Below are positions 33,140 through 41,992 of a DNA stretch of 45,173 bases, in pieces. The translations under genes were made by a program, and so were the position numbers. This DNA comes from Fidelibacterota bacterium (GTDB taxonomy: Bacteria > Fidelibacterota > UBA2242), in contig JADHWC010000008.1 in the NCBI GenBank assembly GCA_016783665.1, forward strand, positions 1-45,173. Direction: 5' to 3'. The notes under the pieces are model-generated. The model searched no databases. It had not been told where the DNA came from and worked only from the letters and a program-made list of their open reading frames with translations. Positions within the stretch are counted from its first letter, which is position 1. Each line of letters begins with the position of its first letter.

Positions 33140-33472
33140 TCAAACTTTTTTTAATACCCGGTTCTTTAATGCTAACTCAGCAACTAATTGCTTCAATTGA
33201 GAATTTTCACCTCTCAAACCTGAAACTTCCTGACTGTTAGCTTCACGGACCGTATCGCCTTGAAGACGTTTTTTACCTGCTTCCAGAAAATCTTTACTCC
33301 AGCGATAATACAGATTGGGATTGATACCTTCTCTGCGACATATGCCAGCGATACTTTCTTCACCGCGTATACCTTCTAAAACAATCCGTATCTTTTCTTC
33401 AGCACCATACTTTTTGCGGGTGTTCCGTTTGATGTCTTTGACTATAGATTCAGGGGATGGTTTTGTACTCAT
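33140..33472 (-). CDS. IS3-family transposase, orfA (HTH)
   Basis: A 110-residue protein: residues ~18-70 are the HTH_Tnp_1 domain (KYGAEEKIRIVLEGIRGEES...ICRREGINPNLYYRWSKDFL) that binds the IS ends, and the C-terminal ~30 residues are a leucine-zipper-like coil (LRGENSQLKQLVAELALKN). It ends in ...LKKV at a run of seven A residues (33146-33152 on the minus strand). The orfB frame is +1 from here, so a fused protein would need slippage losing one A, while a simple -1 shift meets a stop. Confidence 0.9.
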   Translation of the reverse strand: MSTKPSPESIVKDIKRNTRKKYGAEEKIRIVLEGIRGEESIAGICRREGINPNLYYRWSKDFLEAGKKRLQGDTVREANSQEVSGLRGENSQLKQLVAELALKNRVLKKV

Positions 33473-33826
33473 TTTTACTCCTTTTCCGTTATGTTTAAAT
33501 TAGCAAAACCATCTCTTAACTTTTAACCCTTTTCTGTCCAAATCCTTCTGAAGTCAAACACTATAACTATGAAAGGAATGGAGTATTTCGCCTGGAATAA
33601 TAGTTAATAGAATTTTGAAGAATGAAAATACTTGAAAGTATCTTGTTCTTTCACTAATAATTTCAATTCTACTTTAGTTCGATTTCCCGATAGACAGGCT
33701 ATTTCTATAGCATAATAACTTTTGAGTCACTTATTCCGTATCTACTTGATAATTAGAGCAAGACAGATTACCACCTATTATTTTTCTTCTTTGTACGGTA
33801 GTTTTTAATTGATATTTGAAAAACGG
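33473..33826. other. Gene-free stretch between the IS and miaA
   Basis: AT-rich sequence of about 350 bp without a supported gene. It should contain the right end of the IS (near 33530-33540). The last 100 bp precede the 3' end of miaA. No GH97 coding sequence is recognisable here, so the missing part of that gene is not simply on the other side of the IS. Confidence 0.5.
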
Positions 33827-34783
33827 TTAGCCTTCGCCGCTCATCCGATTGATAATTATTTCAGCGACATCCGGAATAGATTGTTCCTCCGAAACAGATA
33901 TCCAGGTCGCCACCAGCTGATTCCGGAACCAGGTCAGCTGGCGCTTGGCATAACGACGGGTATTGCGCTTGATATTTTCCACCATCTCATCGAAACTGCA
34001 TTTCTCATCGAGATAAACAATCACTTCCTGATACCCTAAAGTTTGTAATGCGTCCATATCTCCACGCAAGCCCGATCGCAGAAACCGTTTCACTTCATCT
34101 TCCAACCCATCAGCGATCATTTGATCCACCCGCTTATTAATCCGTTCATATAATTTTTCGCGCTCCAATGTCAGTACAAATATCCGGTACGGAAACGGTG
34201 GACTGGTTTCCTGTGTTTTGTAATGCTCGCTGGGTGGTTTTCCGGTGACCTCATAGATTTCCAGCGCACGGGTAATGCGCTTAATATCGTTTATATGAGT
34301 CTTGATTGCTAAATCCGGGTCGATATCCACCAAACGGTTGTAAAGCGCCGTGGAGCCTTTCTCTTTCAGTTCCGACTTGATTTTTTGGCGAACAGTTGCA
34401 TCGGTGACACTCTCCAGAAAGATTCCCTGTATTACCGCTTTGACATACATCCCGCTGCCACCCACGAAAACCGGCAGTTTCCCGCGGGACAGAATATCTT
34501 TCACTGTTTTCAATGCTAATTCACGGTAGCCGCCGGCGCTGATCTGCTCGGTCAGCTCAAGAATATCGATCAAATGATGCGGAATTTCCTGTTGTTGCCG
34601 AAGTGTCGGTTTGGCAGTGCCTACATCCAGCCCCTTATACACCTGTCGCGAATCGATAGAAAGTATCTCGCCATCCAGCCGCCTGGCAAGTTCAATTGCC
34701 GTCGCCGTCTTTCCGACGGCTGTAGGACCGACGATAAAGGGAATTTTTTGAATTGATTTATCAGATAGCGTCCCGGTACTCAC
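33827..34783 (-). CDS. miaA: tRNA dimethylallyltransferase
   Basis: Adds a dimethylallyl group to A37 of tRNAs reading UNN codons. The 318-residue protein starts at GTG 34783 and has the P-loop GPTAVGKTATAIELA, IDSRQVYKGLDVGTAKP, FVGGSGMYVKAV and the C-terminal RNTRRYAKRQLTWFR. It follows mutL after 9 bp; the mutL-miaA pair is conserved in many bacteria. Confidence 0.97.
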   Translation of the reverse strand: MSTGTLSDKSIQKIPFIVGPTAVGKTATAIELARRLDGEILSIDSRQVYKGLDVGTAKPTLRQQQEIPHHLIDILELTEQISAGGYRELALKTVKDILSRGKLPVFVGGSGMYVKAVIQGIFLESVTDATVRQKIKSELKEKGSTALYNRLVDIDPDLAIKTHINDIKRITRALEIYEVTGKPPSEHYKTQETSPPFPYRIFVLTLEREKLYERINKRVDQMIADGLEDEVKRFLRSGLRGDMDALQTLGYQEVIVYLDEKCSFDEMVENIKRNTRRYAKRQLTWFRNQLVATWISVSEEQSIPDVAEIIINRMSGEG

Positions 34784-34792
34784 AATAAACAG

Positions 34793-36634
34793 CTACGCTC
34801 TCTCAAACCGTTTATCCAGTTCCTTCAGACTCAAATTAATAATTATCGGACGTCCATGGGGACAAAAATAGGGATTTTGAGTGGCAAAAAGATTATCAAC
34901 CAGGTTTCTCATTTCTTCTTCAGCCAATTTATCGCCGGATTTGATTGCCGCCTTGCATGAATAGGATGCGGCGACCTTTGACTGAATACTGGTGTCTTTA
35001 GTGCCGAATTCCTGATAATGATCGATGATTTCTTTGATAATTGTGGACTCATTTCCCCAGGTCATACCTGCCGGGACAGCTTCAACCGCCACCGTGTACT
35101 TGCCAAATTCTCTTACCCTGAAACCAATTTTCTCAAGAAACGGCAACACTTCCAGTAGCATTGAAAAATCGGTTACTGATAATTCCACGATTTGAGGAAA
35201 CAACAGCTGCTGAGCTTTCCAGGATTCCTCCGACATGGCTTTCATCGCGTTATCGTAGAGAATCCGTTCGTGGGCAACATGCTGATCGATTATCGCCAGA
35301 CCTGATTTGATCTGAGTAATAATATATTTATTATGAACCTGGTACAGGGGAACGTCCGGTCGATATTCGACTTCCGGCTCCGGCACACCATTCTCGATAA
35401 ACCGTTTTGCCCGCTGCGTCCACTGCCCTTCCGGTCTATGACGGGTAAAATGCAGAGGCATCTCGGTCTGAGATTGGACTTGTTCAATCCTATGATTGAC
35501 ATTATCTTCATTAAAATCTTCAGGAATATCTGTCTGTTCGGAGTGTTCTGTCACAGGCTCTTTTTGACTGGTTTCATCTCGATGAGAAATCGGGGTTGAT
35601 GAGTAATAGTGTTCCGGCGTGAAACGGCTGAGATCGGGAATCACATTCATAATTTCCTTAAGCCCGGCTTTGACACTTTCTTCCAGAAAACGGTAGACCT
35701 CGTTTTGCTCTCGGAATTTCACTTCCATTTTCGTCGGATGTACATTCACATCAACCGTCACCGGATCCAGTTGAAGATGAAGGCAATAAAACGGATATTC
35801 GCCCCTCGACACCAGTTTTGAATATGCCGAACTGATCGCGTGATTCATCAGGCGATCGGTAACAAAACGCTTATTGACATAAAAATATTGGTCACCTCGC
35901 CGAGCCCGGACAAGATTCAGATTCCCGATGTATCCCGATACAGACATTCCCTGTATTGTATTTTCGATCCGGATCAAATTGTCCGCATAGTCACTCGAAT
36001 GAAGGTTGCAAATCCGGTCTTTCTGTTCCTCTGACCGCAATCGGTACACCTCATGATCATTATGAATAAGATTGAAATGAACCTGCGAATGTATCATGGA
36101 AAATTTGCGAACGACGTCAACTATATGGCGGAATTCAACTTCCCGGCTTTTTAAAAACTTGCGCCTTGCCGGAATATTATAAAACAGGTTTCTGATTGAA
36201 ATATTTGTTCCCGGTTTAGGCGCTACTGGTTTGATATCCCGGAAACTGCCGCCTTCGATTCGCAATTCATAACCGACATCGGCGTCTTTTTCAGTAGTAA
36301 TCGCATCCACAATGGAAACAGCGGCAATACTCGCAAGGGCTTCCCCCCTGAATCCCAGGGTCCGGATAGCCATCAGGTCTTCAATGGTATGGATTTTACT
36401 TGTCGCATAGCGCTCAAAAGCCAGTAACAAGTCATCCTTTCCCATACCTTCACCATTATCAGCTACCCGGCAGAGCGTTTTACCTCCATTCCTGATGACG
36501 ACAGTAATCTCTGCAGCGCCGGCATCCAGGCTGTTCTCGACCAGTTCTTTGATGATCGAAGCAGGTCGCTGGACGACTTCACCTGCGGCGATTTTATTGG
36601 TCAACTGATCGGAGAGTATTTTAATTTTTGACAT
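34793..36634 (-). CDS. mutL: DNA mismatch repair protein MutL
   Basis: A 613-residue MutL. ATG 36634 gives the standard start SKIKILSDQLTNKIAAGEVV; TTG 36658 would add eight residues. GHKL ATPase motifs are ELVENSLDAGA, DNGEGM, TSKIHTIEDL and TLGFRGEALASIA. The C-terminal dimerisation domain is present (HERILYDNAM, ACPHGRP-like CPHGRPIIINL). I did not see the metal-binding DQHA(x)2E(x)4E motif in exact form, but IDQHVAHERILYD at ~residue 430 is close to it, so endonuclease activity is possible. Cotranscribed with ftcD (20 bp gap) and miaA. Confidence 0.96.
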   Translation of the reverse strand: MSKIKILSDQLTNKIAAGEVVQRPASIIKELVENSLDAGAAEITVVIRNGGKTLCRVADNGEGMGKDDLLLAFERYATSKIHTIEDLMAIRTLGFRGEALASIAAVSIVDAITTEKDADVGYELRIEGGSFRDIKPVAPKPGTNISIRNLFYNIPARRKFLKSREVEFRHIVDVVRKFSMIHSQVHFNLIHNDHEVYRLRSEEQKDRICNLHSSDYADNLIRIENTIQGMSVSGYIGNLNLVRARRGDQYFYVNKRFVTDRLMNHAISSAYSKLVSRGEYPFYCLHLQLDPVTVDVNVHPTKMEVKFREQNEVYRFLEESVKAGLKEIMNVIPDLSRFTPEHYYSSTPISHRDETSQKEPVTEHSEQTDIPEDFNEDNVNHRIEQVQSQTEMPLHFTRHRPEGQWTQRAKRFIENGVPEPEVEYRPDVPLYQVHNKYIITQIKSGLAIIDQHVAHERILYDNAMKAMSEESWKAQQLLFPQIVELSVTDFSMLLEVLPFLEKIGFRVREFGKYTVAVEAVPAGMTWGNESTIIKEIIDHYQEFGTKDTSIQSKVAASYSCKAAIKSGDKLAEEEMRNLVDNLFATQNPYFCPHGRPIIINLSLKELDKRFERA

Positions 36635-36654
36635 AAAATGTATTCCGGCGCCTG

Positions 36655-38337
36655 TCAATTCATATCGGTTATTTTCTTATCAACCCGGTTCATTATCCGT
36701 CTGACCATTTTCTGACCTGCCTGTCTTAGCTTAGCCACGCTTTTTTTCATTGCGCCGTTAAATTCCTGATCGTCGATACCGGACAGGTTAATGAGAACAT
36801 TTAGCCCGGCGCCTTTGATTGCCGTATCAGCCGATAATGCCGCCACGCCGACATCACTGATTGAATTGATATTGCCGTATTTTGAAACGACTTCGGTCAG
36901 CTCCAACACCTTTACACAGGTTTCCATTACCTGTAAGGGAACATTCACCGCATTCCTGGTAGCCTCCTGTATCGCAGCCTGTCGTCTGGCTTTATCCCCA
37001 ATGGTCTTTTTCGGTAAGCGGAAACACGCCATTACCTTATTAAACGCCGCCGTATCCAGATCGACAAATCTCAGCAGTTCGTCCTTTAATTCCTGAGATC
37101 TTACCGCAACATCATTCATTTTCTTAAAATGTCGTTCATAGCCTTTTTTTCCGTGGGTCAGGTTTGCGACCATAGCCGTCAGACTGGCAGCCATTGCCCC
37201 CGACAGAGCCGCCACGCTGCCGCCGCCCGGCGCGGGAGAATCAGTGGATAATTCATCGGCAAACCCGCGGGCTGTCATTTCCACCAGCGAATCTTCAAAT
37301 TCTTTGAACTGGTACTCAATGATTTTCCTGGCAGGTTCAAAAGGCGATACGTCGTTCAAACCGAGCGACTGGATCGCAGTACGGATCAATCCCTCTTCCG
37401 GAACACCTTCGGAATGTCCCTGGGCGTTAAGAAAATATTTTCCCGCCATGATCATGGCTTCTTTCGGAATCAATCCGACGATTTCAGAACCGGTTACACG
37501 CAGACCTTTTTTATTGGCGAGCCGCCGGATTTCCTCAAACACAACATGAGGCGGAGTGACTTCATAATTTGTCAGGTTAATGGACACCTGCGCCATTTTG
37601 TATTCATCGATATACCAGCCAACCGCTTTTGTATATTGCAATAAACCCGGGACACGCAGCGCCACGCCATTTTCATCACGGACAATATTACCTTTTTTAT
37701 CCCGTTTTAAACAACCTTTTTCACGGATAATGAGAGCAATGTCGGTGGCTAATTTTCGATCGCCTGTATTCAGATTGACATTATAGGCAATCAGGAATTC
37801 TCTGACACCCATTACCGTTGCGCCGGATTTGGCGTTAAATTCAGCCCTGCCGTAATCGGGTTTCCAATCCGGGTCCTTCAGCTTTTCCTGCAATCCTTCG
37901 TATTCACCGGCGCGAATATCAGCAAGATTTTCCCGGTTCGGTTTTTGGGCTGATTTTTCATATAAATAGACCGGAATATTCAATTCATCGGCTACTTTCT
38001 TTGCCAATTCATGCGAGAGTTGAACACATTCTTCTTCAGTGATGCCCGATATTGGAACAAGCGGGCAGACGTCGGTCGCGCCCAGCCGGGCATGTGCCCC
38101 GCTATGTTTCCGCATATCAATTACTTCGGCTGCTTTTGCAATTCCGGCAAATGCTCCTTCCAGAACACCTTGCTTTGTTCCGATAAATGTAACTACCGTA
38201 CGATTAGTATCGGCACCTGGATCCACATCCAACAGTTTTACGCCGTCAACGGCTTCTATTGCATCGGTAATTGCTTTGATGACGTTCAGGTCGCGACCCT
38301 CGCTAAAATTCGGGATGCATTCAATTATTTCGGGCAT
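36655..38337 (-). CDS. ftcD: Glutamate formimidoyltransferase / formimido-THF cyclodeaminase (fused)
   Basis: A 560-residue fused enzyme of histidine breakdown and one-carbon metabolism. Residues ~1-330 are the formiminotransferase (ECIPNFSEGRD, HSGAHARLGATDVCPLVP). Residues ~360-555 are the cyclodeaminase (DELSTDSPAPGGGSVAALSG). It feeds formimino groups from histidine into tetrahydrofolate. No hut genes are in the window. It is transcribed with the M50 protease and small membrane protein upstream and mutL-miaA downstream. Confidence 0.95.
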   Translation of the reverse strand: MPEIIECIPNFSEGRDLNVIKAITDAIEAVDGVKLLDVDPGADTNRTVVTFIGTKQGVLEGAFAGIAKAAEVIDMRKHSGAHARLGATDVCPLVPISGITEEECVQLSHELAKKVADELNIPVYLYEKSAQKPNRENLADIRAGEYEGLQEKLKDPDWKPDYGRAEFNAKSGATVMGVREFLIAYNVNLNTGDRKLATDIALIIREKGCLKRDKKGNIVRDENGVALRVPGLLQYTKAVGWYIDEYKMAQVSINLTNYEVTPPHVVFEEIRRLANKKGLRVTGSEIVGLIPKEAMIMAGKYFLNAQGHSEGVPEEGLIRTAIQSLGLNDVSPFEPARKIIEYQFKEFEDSLVEMTARGFADELSTDSPAPGGGSVAALSGAMAASLTAMVANLTHGKKGYERHFKKMNDVAVRSQELKDELLRFVDLDTAAFNKVMACFRLPKKTIGDKARRQAAIQEATRNAVNVPLQVMETCVKVLELTEVVSKYGNINSISDVGVAALSADTAIKGAGLNVLINLSGIDDQEFNGAMKKSVAKLRQAGQKMVRRIMNRVDKKITDMN

Positions 38338-38349
38338 AGTTACTCCTCG

Positions 38350-38532
38350 TTATCTGATACCGTTCAAATACAACATTATTCCAACGATTACGATTAATAT
38401 AAAAATCAGCCACCACAATGGTTTCGTCATTTTCTTAGGATTCTTATGTAAACGTTGAAAGTGAACCCGTTTACTATCACGATCAGAGCGTTTATCCGTG
38501 ATCGAAAATCCTCTTTTTTGATATCTGACCAT
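38350..38532 (-). CDS. Small single-pass membrane protein
   Basis: A 60-residue protein with a strongly basic N-terminal half (RSDRDSKRVHFQRLHKNPKK) and one C-terminal membrane helix (PLWWLIFILIVIVGIMLYL). ATG 38532 overlaps the stop of the M50 protease gene (TGATG). It lies 12 bp before ftcD. I do not recognise it; the tight fit in the operon supports it as real. Confidence 0.6.
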   Translation of the reverse strand: MVRYQKRGFSITDKRSDRDSKRVHFQRLHKNPKKMTKPLWWLIFILIVIVGIMLYLNGIR

Positions 38533-39170
38533 CACGCTCCTCCTGCAAACAGTCTTGAAAAGAAATTGACAAAGGGATAGATAAAAGCACCAAGGATTGA
38601 AATTCTTGTCGCCATTCCAAACAGGATCAATCCCATTAAAACAAACGGACCATACCGTTCGAGATACTGATAGACATATTCATATCGATAGGGTAATAAA
38701 CCATATAAAATCTTCGAACCATCCAGAGGAGGCACCGGTAAAAGATTAAAAATTGCCAGCGCCAGGTTGATCTGTAAACTAAATTTTACCATGATATAAA
38801 CCGGCTTCAGGATATTAGCCGGGAGAAAATTGAAGTTCCCGGCATGAAACGACCTCAGCAGCAACCCACTAAGAAATGCTAATAGCATATTCGCCGCTGG
38901 GCCCGCGACTGAGACGAGCAGCATGTCTCTTTTAGGTTTGCTAAAATAGCGCGGATTTACCGGCACCGGTTTCGCCCAGCCAAAGCGTACCAGGAATATC
39001 ATGATAGTCCCAAAGGGATCTAAGTGAACAAGCGGATTCATGGTTAACCGCCCCGCTAATTTGGCGGTTGGATCGCCCAGGCGATAAGCCATCCAGCCAT
39101 GCATGAATTCGTGGAAGGTCAGCGCCAGAAGAATCGGGGGCGCCAGTAATATAATAACCTGTAAGTTCAT
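38532..39170 (-). CDS. Site-2-type metalloprotease (M50, rhomboid-like small form)
   Basis: A 212-residue membrane protein with the zinc motif HEFMH (near residue 21, in LTFHEFMHGWMAYRLGD) and the third ligand region NLLPVPPLDGSKIL. This is the short membrane-only M50 family without a PDZ domain. I chose ATG 39170, which follows GAGGTGG; GTG 39176 is inside that site. Members cut transmembrane proteins; the substrate is unknown. It is the first gene of the cluster leading to ftcD, mutL and miaA. Confidence 0.92.
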   Translation of the reverse strand: MNLQVIILLAPPILLALTFHEFMHGWMAYRLGDPTAKLAGRLTMNPLVHLDPFGTIMIFLVRFGWAKPVPVNPRYFSKPKRDMLLVSVAGPAANMLLAFLSGLLLRSFHAGNFNFLPANILKPVYIMVKFSLQINLALAIFNLLPVPPLDGSKILYGLLPYRYEYVYQYLERYGPFVLMGLILFGMATRISILGAFIYPFVNFFSRLFAGGA

Positions 39171-39356
39171 TGCCACCTCGGTTGAAAATTAAAATTCTGT
39201 GAAATTGACGAAACTTGATAAAAAATATAAGATTAAAATAGCATAACATATTTATTGAAAATAATTTATAAAGAGACTGTTACAATAGAAACAGAAAAGA
39301 ACGAAGTTTTCAACATTTTTAATTGACATTTTAAACGTTTTAAATAAAACTACGGT

Positions 39357-40092
39357 CAACAGGTCTCACCTATTGTTATTCTCGTTCAACTCTTTTCCCA
39401 CAGGGAGCCCTTTAGGACAAGTTTTGGAGTGCTGTATACAAGAAAGGTGATCGATAAAAATAAATGGTGTCCGATTAATCCCGGAGGGATTGAACATGAA
39501 TAACATTAGACGAAGTCTGGTGAAAGAAAGAGTCCCCCTCCCACCAAGCAAAACACCGGAGGTGTTTAACTCGACAAGCATGAAATCATTTTTAAGGGAA
39601 ATCGGACGTAAGTAATTCAACCCTTCAGGGTTGGGGACTTTGTTTTTGGTTCTTCGATCAACAGGTTATACCTATTGTTATTCATATTAAACCCTTGCAG
39701 GGTTTAGAGCAATGAATAAAAACCGGACAATCCCGTCCCGAAGGATCCCGATGGGGAAAGAATTGGAATTATCCCTTTTAAGGTTTATAAAAAATTATAC
39801 ATATTCGAAAATCCCGGAGGGATTGAATGTGAATAACATCCGGCAGCTGCCGGATGAATAAAGAGTGTCCCCAAAGACAAAACACCGGAGGCGTTTAACG
39901 TGATACAAAGCGCAACACCGCAGCCGGAAAAAAGGTAATCCCGAGGCCTGTCTCCGGCGGCTGCCGGACAGGCAGGCAAACCCGGGAAAATTCTTTGAAT
40001 GAACAACCCCGCCGCAAGCAACGGGGTATCTTAGATGAGCTTGAATGATTGAAACAACCCAAGGGTCGGGAAATTAAACCCATCTGGATGGG
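39357..40092. repeat. Cluster of short palindromes, present as two related sets
   Basis: A gene-free stretch with paired elements. AATCCC-GGA-GGGATT occurs at 39477-39491 and 39810-39824; AAACACC-GGA-GGTGTTT at 39551-39567, with a variant at 39880-39896; CAACAGGT...ACCTATTGTTATTC at 39357-39381 and 39659-39683. Further palindromes are CAACCCTTCAGGGTTG (39618-39633), AAACCC-TTGCA-GGGTTT (39690-39706) and CCCATC-TG-GATGGG (40079-40092). The order is similar in both sets. Such clusters resemble REP-type elements between genes; no coding sequence is supported. Confidence 0.7.
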
Positions 40093-40359
40093 ATTAAATG
40101 TAGAAATAGGGAAAAGGGATACCGGGAGCTACAATCAAGAGAATTTATTTCTTTAGGATTTGAAAATAGAACAATTAGTGATTATACTTTGGAGCAATGA
40201 TTAAAGATATGGAAAATGGGTTCATAATTTTGTATATAGAGAAAACAGTTCTTTTCTACATGCAGAAAACTCGTAAAAAGTTTTGTCTATGGAGAAACAT
40301 TGAAATTGTGAATTACGTCATATAATCATAGTTAGCCGGTTCTTAATATTAAACAAGGT

Positions 40360-40470
40360 GCAATGATATACAGTTAGATTTTATACGATTTGCACAGAAT
40401 ATCCTTGAAAATCGATAAGATTGTTGTAATATTCGGATGTTATGTGGAAAACTATAGAATAACTTGTTAG
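40360..40470 (+). repeat. attI-like block, copy 1
   Basis: This ~111-bp block recurs at 43151-43263 with few differences; positions 40399-40470 are nearly identical to the second copy. Both copies stop matching exactly after GTTAG (40466-40470), and what follows is a gene cassette in each case. That is the behaviour of an integron insertion site (attI), which is constant on one side of the G^TTRRRY crossover and variable on the other. No attC-like stem is evident in it. No integrase gene lies beside it in the window. Confidence 0.6.
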
Positions 40471-41966
40471 CATTTTACAGTGCCACCAATGGAAAAGATG
40501 ACAATTCGTTACTGGAGAACAAGACCAGACCCATTTTTTGAGATAAATGACGAAATTCAGAAGAGATTACAAGTAAATCCCTTCCTGAGTGGCAAGAGAT
40601 TATTTAATGAATTTCAAAAATTATACCCTGGCAAGTTTGATGATAAATTACTGCGAACATTTCAACGCAGGGTAGAATCTTGGCGTAAGGCGAAAAATAC
40701 GATTGAAGCTACTAATGCCTGGATGCTTTCTCTACTACAAGGAAATAATGAATTAAGTGAGTTAAAAAAACAATGCAGCCATGTGTTAGCTGAGAAAGAT
40801 ATCTTTTCGCTAAATTACTGCATCCTTTTTAAGCCCTTAAAATTTAGAAATAGAGCAATGGCCGTACTTGGGCATTTACGCGGCATACCTAATTGTTACA
40901 TTTCTCACTTTCTTCACATTAGCACAGCAATTATTAGATCCTACATTCGTAAGTTTCAGTCAGGCGGCGTTGAGAGGTTGTTGGACATATCGAGGAAAGA
41001 TATAAAAAAATATGAGAACCCGAAATACAAAAATGAGGTTTTTAAAATATTGCATGAACCTCCTTCCTTGCATGGAATAAATAGAATTACATGGAAAATG
41101 GATGACATCCATCGCATAATGTCAGAAAGAGATCTTCCCATAGCCCTTGTTAACATCAGAAAAATAATAAGAAATGCTGGTTACCAAGTACGTAAAGCAA
41201 AGAAAGTACTTACAAGTACCGATCCTTTGTACAGAGAAAAATTAAAAGAGATCACAAGAATACTACAGTCATTAAAGCCAAAAGAGAAATTCTTTTCTAT
41301 TGACGAGTTTGGCCCATTTGCAGTGAAAATGCAGGGCGGAAGGGCTTTAGTTGCAAAGGGAGAAGAACGTACATATCCTCAATGGCAAAAAAGCAAAGGT
41401 ACCATTATCATAACTGCGGCCTTGGAGCTTTCTACAAATCAAATAACGCATTTTTATTCCAAAAACAAAAATACCGCGGAGATGATTAAATTATTAGATT
41501 TGCTCCTAAAGAAATACAAAAATGAAGAGTGCATTTATTTCTCTTGGGATGCGGCATCTTGGCACGCATCGAAAGCACTTTATGAAAAAGTTGAAAAGAT
41601 CAATAGTCAAGAACATAGGAGGGAATTCAATACCCCTCTTGTAAAATTAGCCCCTCTTCCGTCCTGTGCTCAATTTCTTAACGTGATCGAGTCGGTATTT
41701 AGTGGTATGGCAAGAGCAATCATACATAATAGTAATTACTCCTCGGTCGGCGAATGCAAAACTGCAATTGATCGCTATTTTGAGGAAAGAAATCAGAATT
41801 ACAAAGACAATCCCAAAAAAGCAGGGAATAAAATATGGGGCAAGGAACTTGTTGAACCTGTTTTCGAGGCAAGCAACAATTGCAAAGATCCAAAATGGCG
41901 ATAAAAACATGCTAACAAAAAAATGCAGCCGACGCAGAAAAGCGCGCGGCTGATTTAGGTGTTAGG
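40466..41966 (+). mobile_element. Integron gene cassette 1 (transposase cargo)
   Basis: The unit starts at the core GTTAGCAT (40466-40473) and ends in an attC site whose inverse core is ATGCTAAC (41909-41916), a perfect 8-bp complement, as expected for a cassette that once was a circle. The single gene inside is an IS630-like transposase. No IS630-type terminal inverted repeats were seen at the gene flanks. Confidence 0.65.
40489..41904 (+). CDS. IS630-like transposase (DDE_3) in a cassette
   Basis: A 471-residue protein. Residues ~1-115 are an N-terminal region with RLFNEFQKLYP; ~120-230 hold HTH parts (NRAMAVLGHLRGIPNCYISH, VNIRKIIRNAGYQVRKAKK); the C-terminal half is the DDE domain with Asp in FFSIDEFGPF, Asp in YFSWDAASWHASK and Glu in FLNVIESVFSGMARAI. 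All three catalytic residues are present. ATG 40489 was chosen; GTG 40480 is possible and neither has a good ribosome-binding site. The gene fills a cassette exactly, so it may move as a cassette rather than as an IS. Confidence 0.88.
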   Translation: MEKMTIRYWRTRPDPFFEINDEIQKRLQVNPFLSGKRLFNEFQKLYPGKFDDKLLRTFQRRVESWRKAKNTIEATNAWMLSLLQGNNELSELKKQCSHVLAEKDIFSLNYCILFKPLKFRNRAMAVLGHLRGIPNCYISHFLHISTAIIRSYIRKFQSGGVERLLDISRKDIKKYENPKYKNEVFKILHEPPSLHGINRITWKMDDIHRIMSERDLPIALVNIRKIIRNAGYQVRKAKKVLTSTDPLYREKLKEITRILQSLKPKEKFFSIDEFGPFAVKMQGGRALVAKGEERTYPQWQKSKGTIIITAALELSTNQITHFYSKNKNTAEMIKLLDLLLKKYKNEECIYFSWDAASWHASKALYEKVEKINSQEHRREFNTPLVKLAPLPSCAQFLNVIESVFSGMARAIIHNSNYSSVGECKTAIDRYFEERNQNYKDNPKKAGNKIWGKELVEPVFEASNNCKDPKWR

Positions 41967-41967
41967 C
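41910..41967 (+). other. attC site 1
   Basis: Inverse core GCTAAC (41911-41916), then AAATGCAGCCG, a short loop region, CGGCTGATTT and the core GTTAGGC (41961-41967). The arms AAAT-G-CAGCCG and CGGCTG-ATTT pair with one unpaired G, the extrahelical-base feature that lets integron integrases choose the strand. Length 58 bp is typical. Confidence 0.85.
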
Positions 41968-41992
41968 TTATAGTGAAAATGTGAGGATTATT

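Larger units (their letters stand above)
32131..33472 (-). mobile_element. IS3-family insertion sequence (orfA + orfB)
   Basis: Two genes, orfA (33472 to 33140) and orfB (33111 to 32131), form a typical IS3 unit. I could not fix the terminal inverted repeats: the right side near 33530-33540 has CTGTCCA, but no convincing partner is seen left of 32131. The given limits are therefore those of the genes. One side abuts the GH97 relic. Confidence 0.85.
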
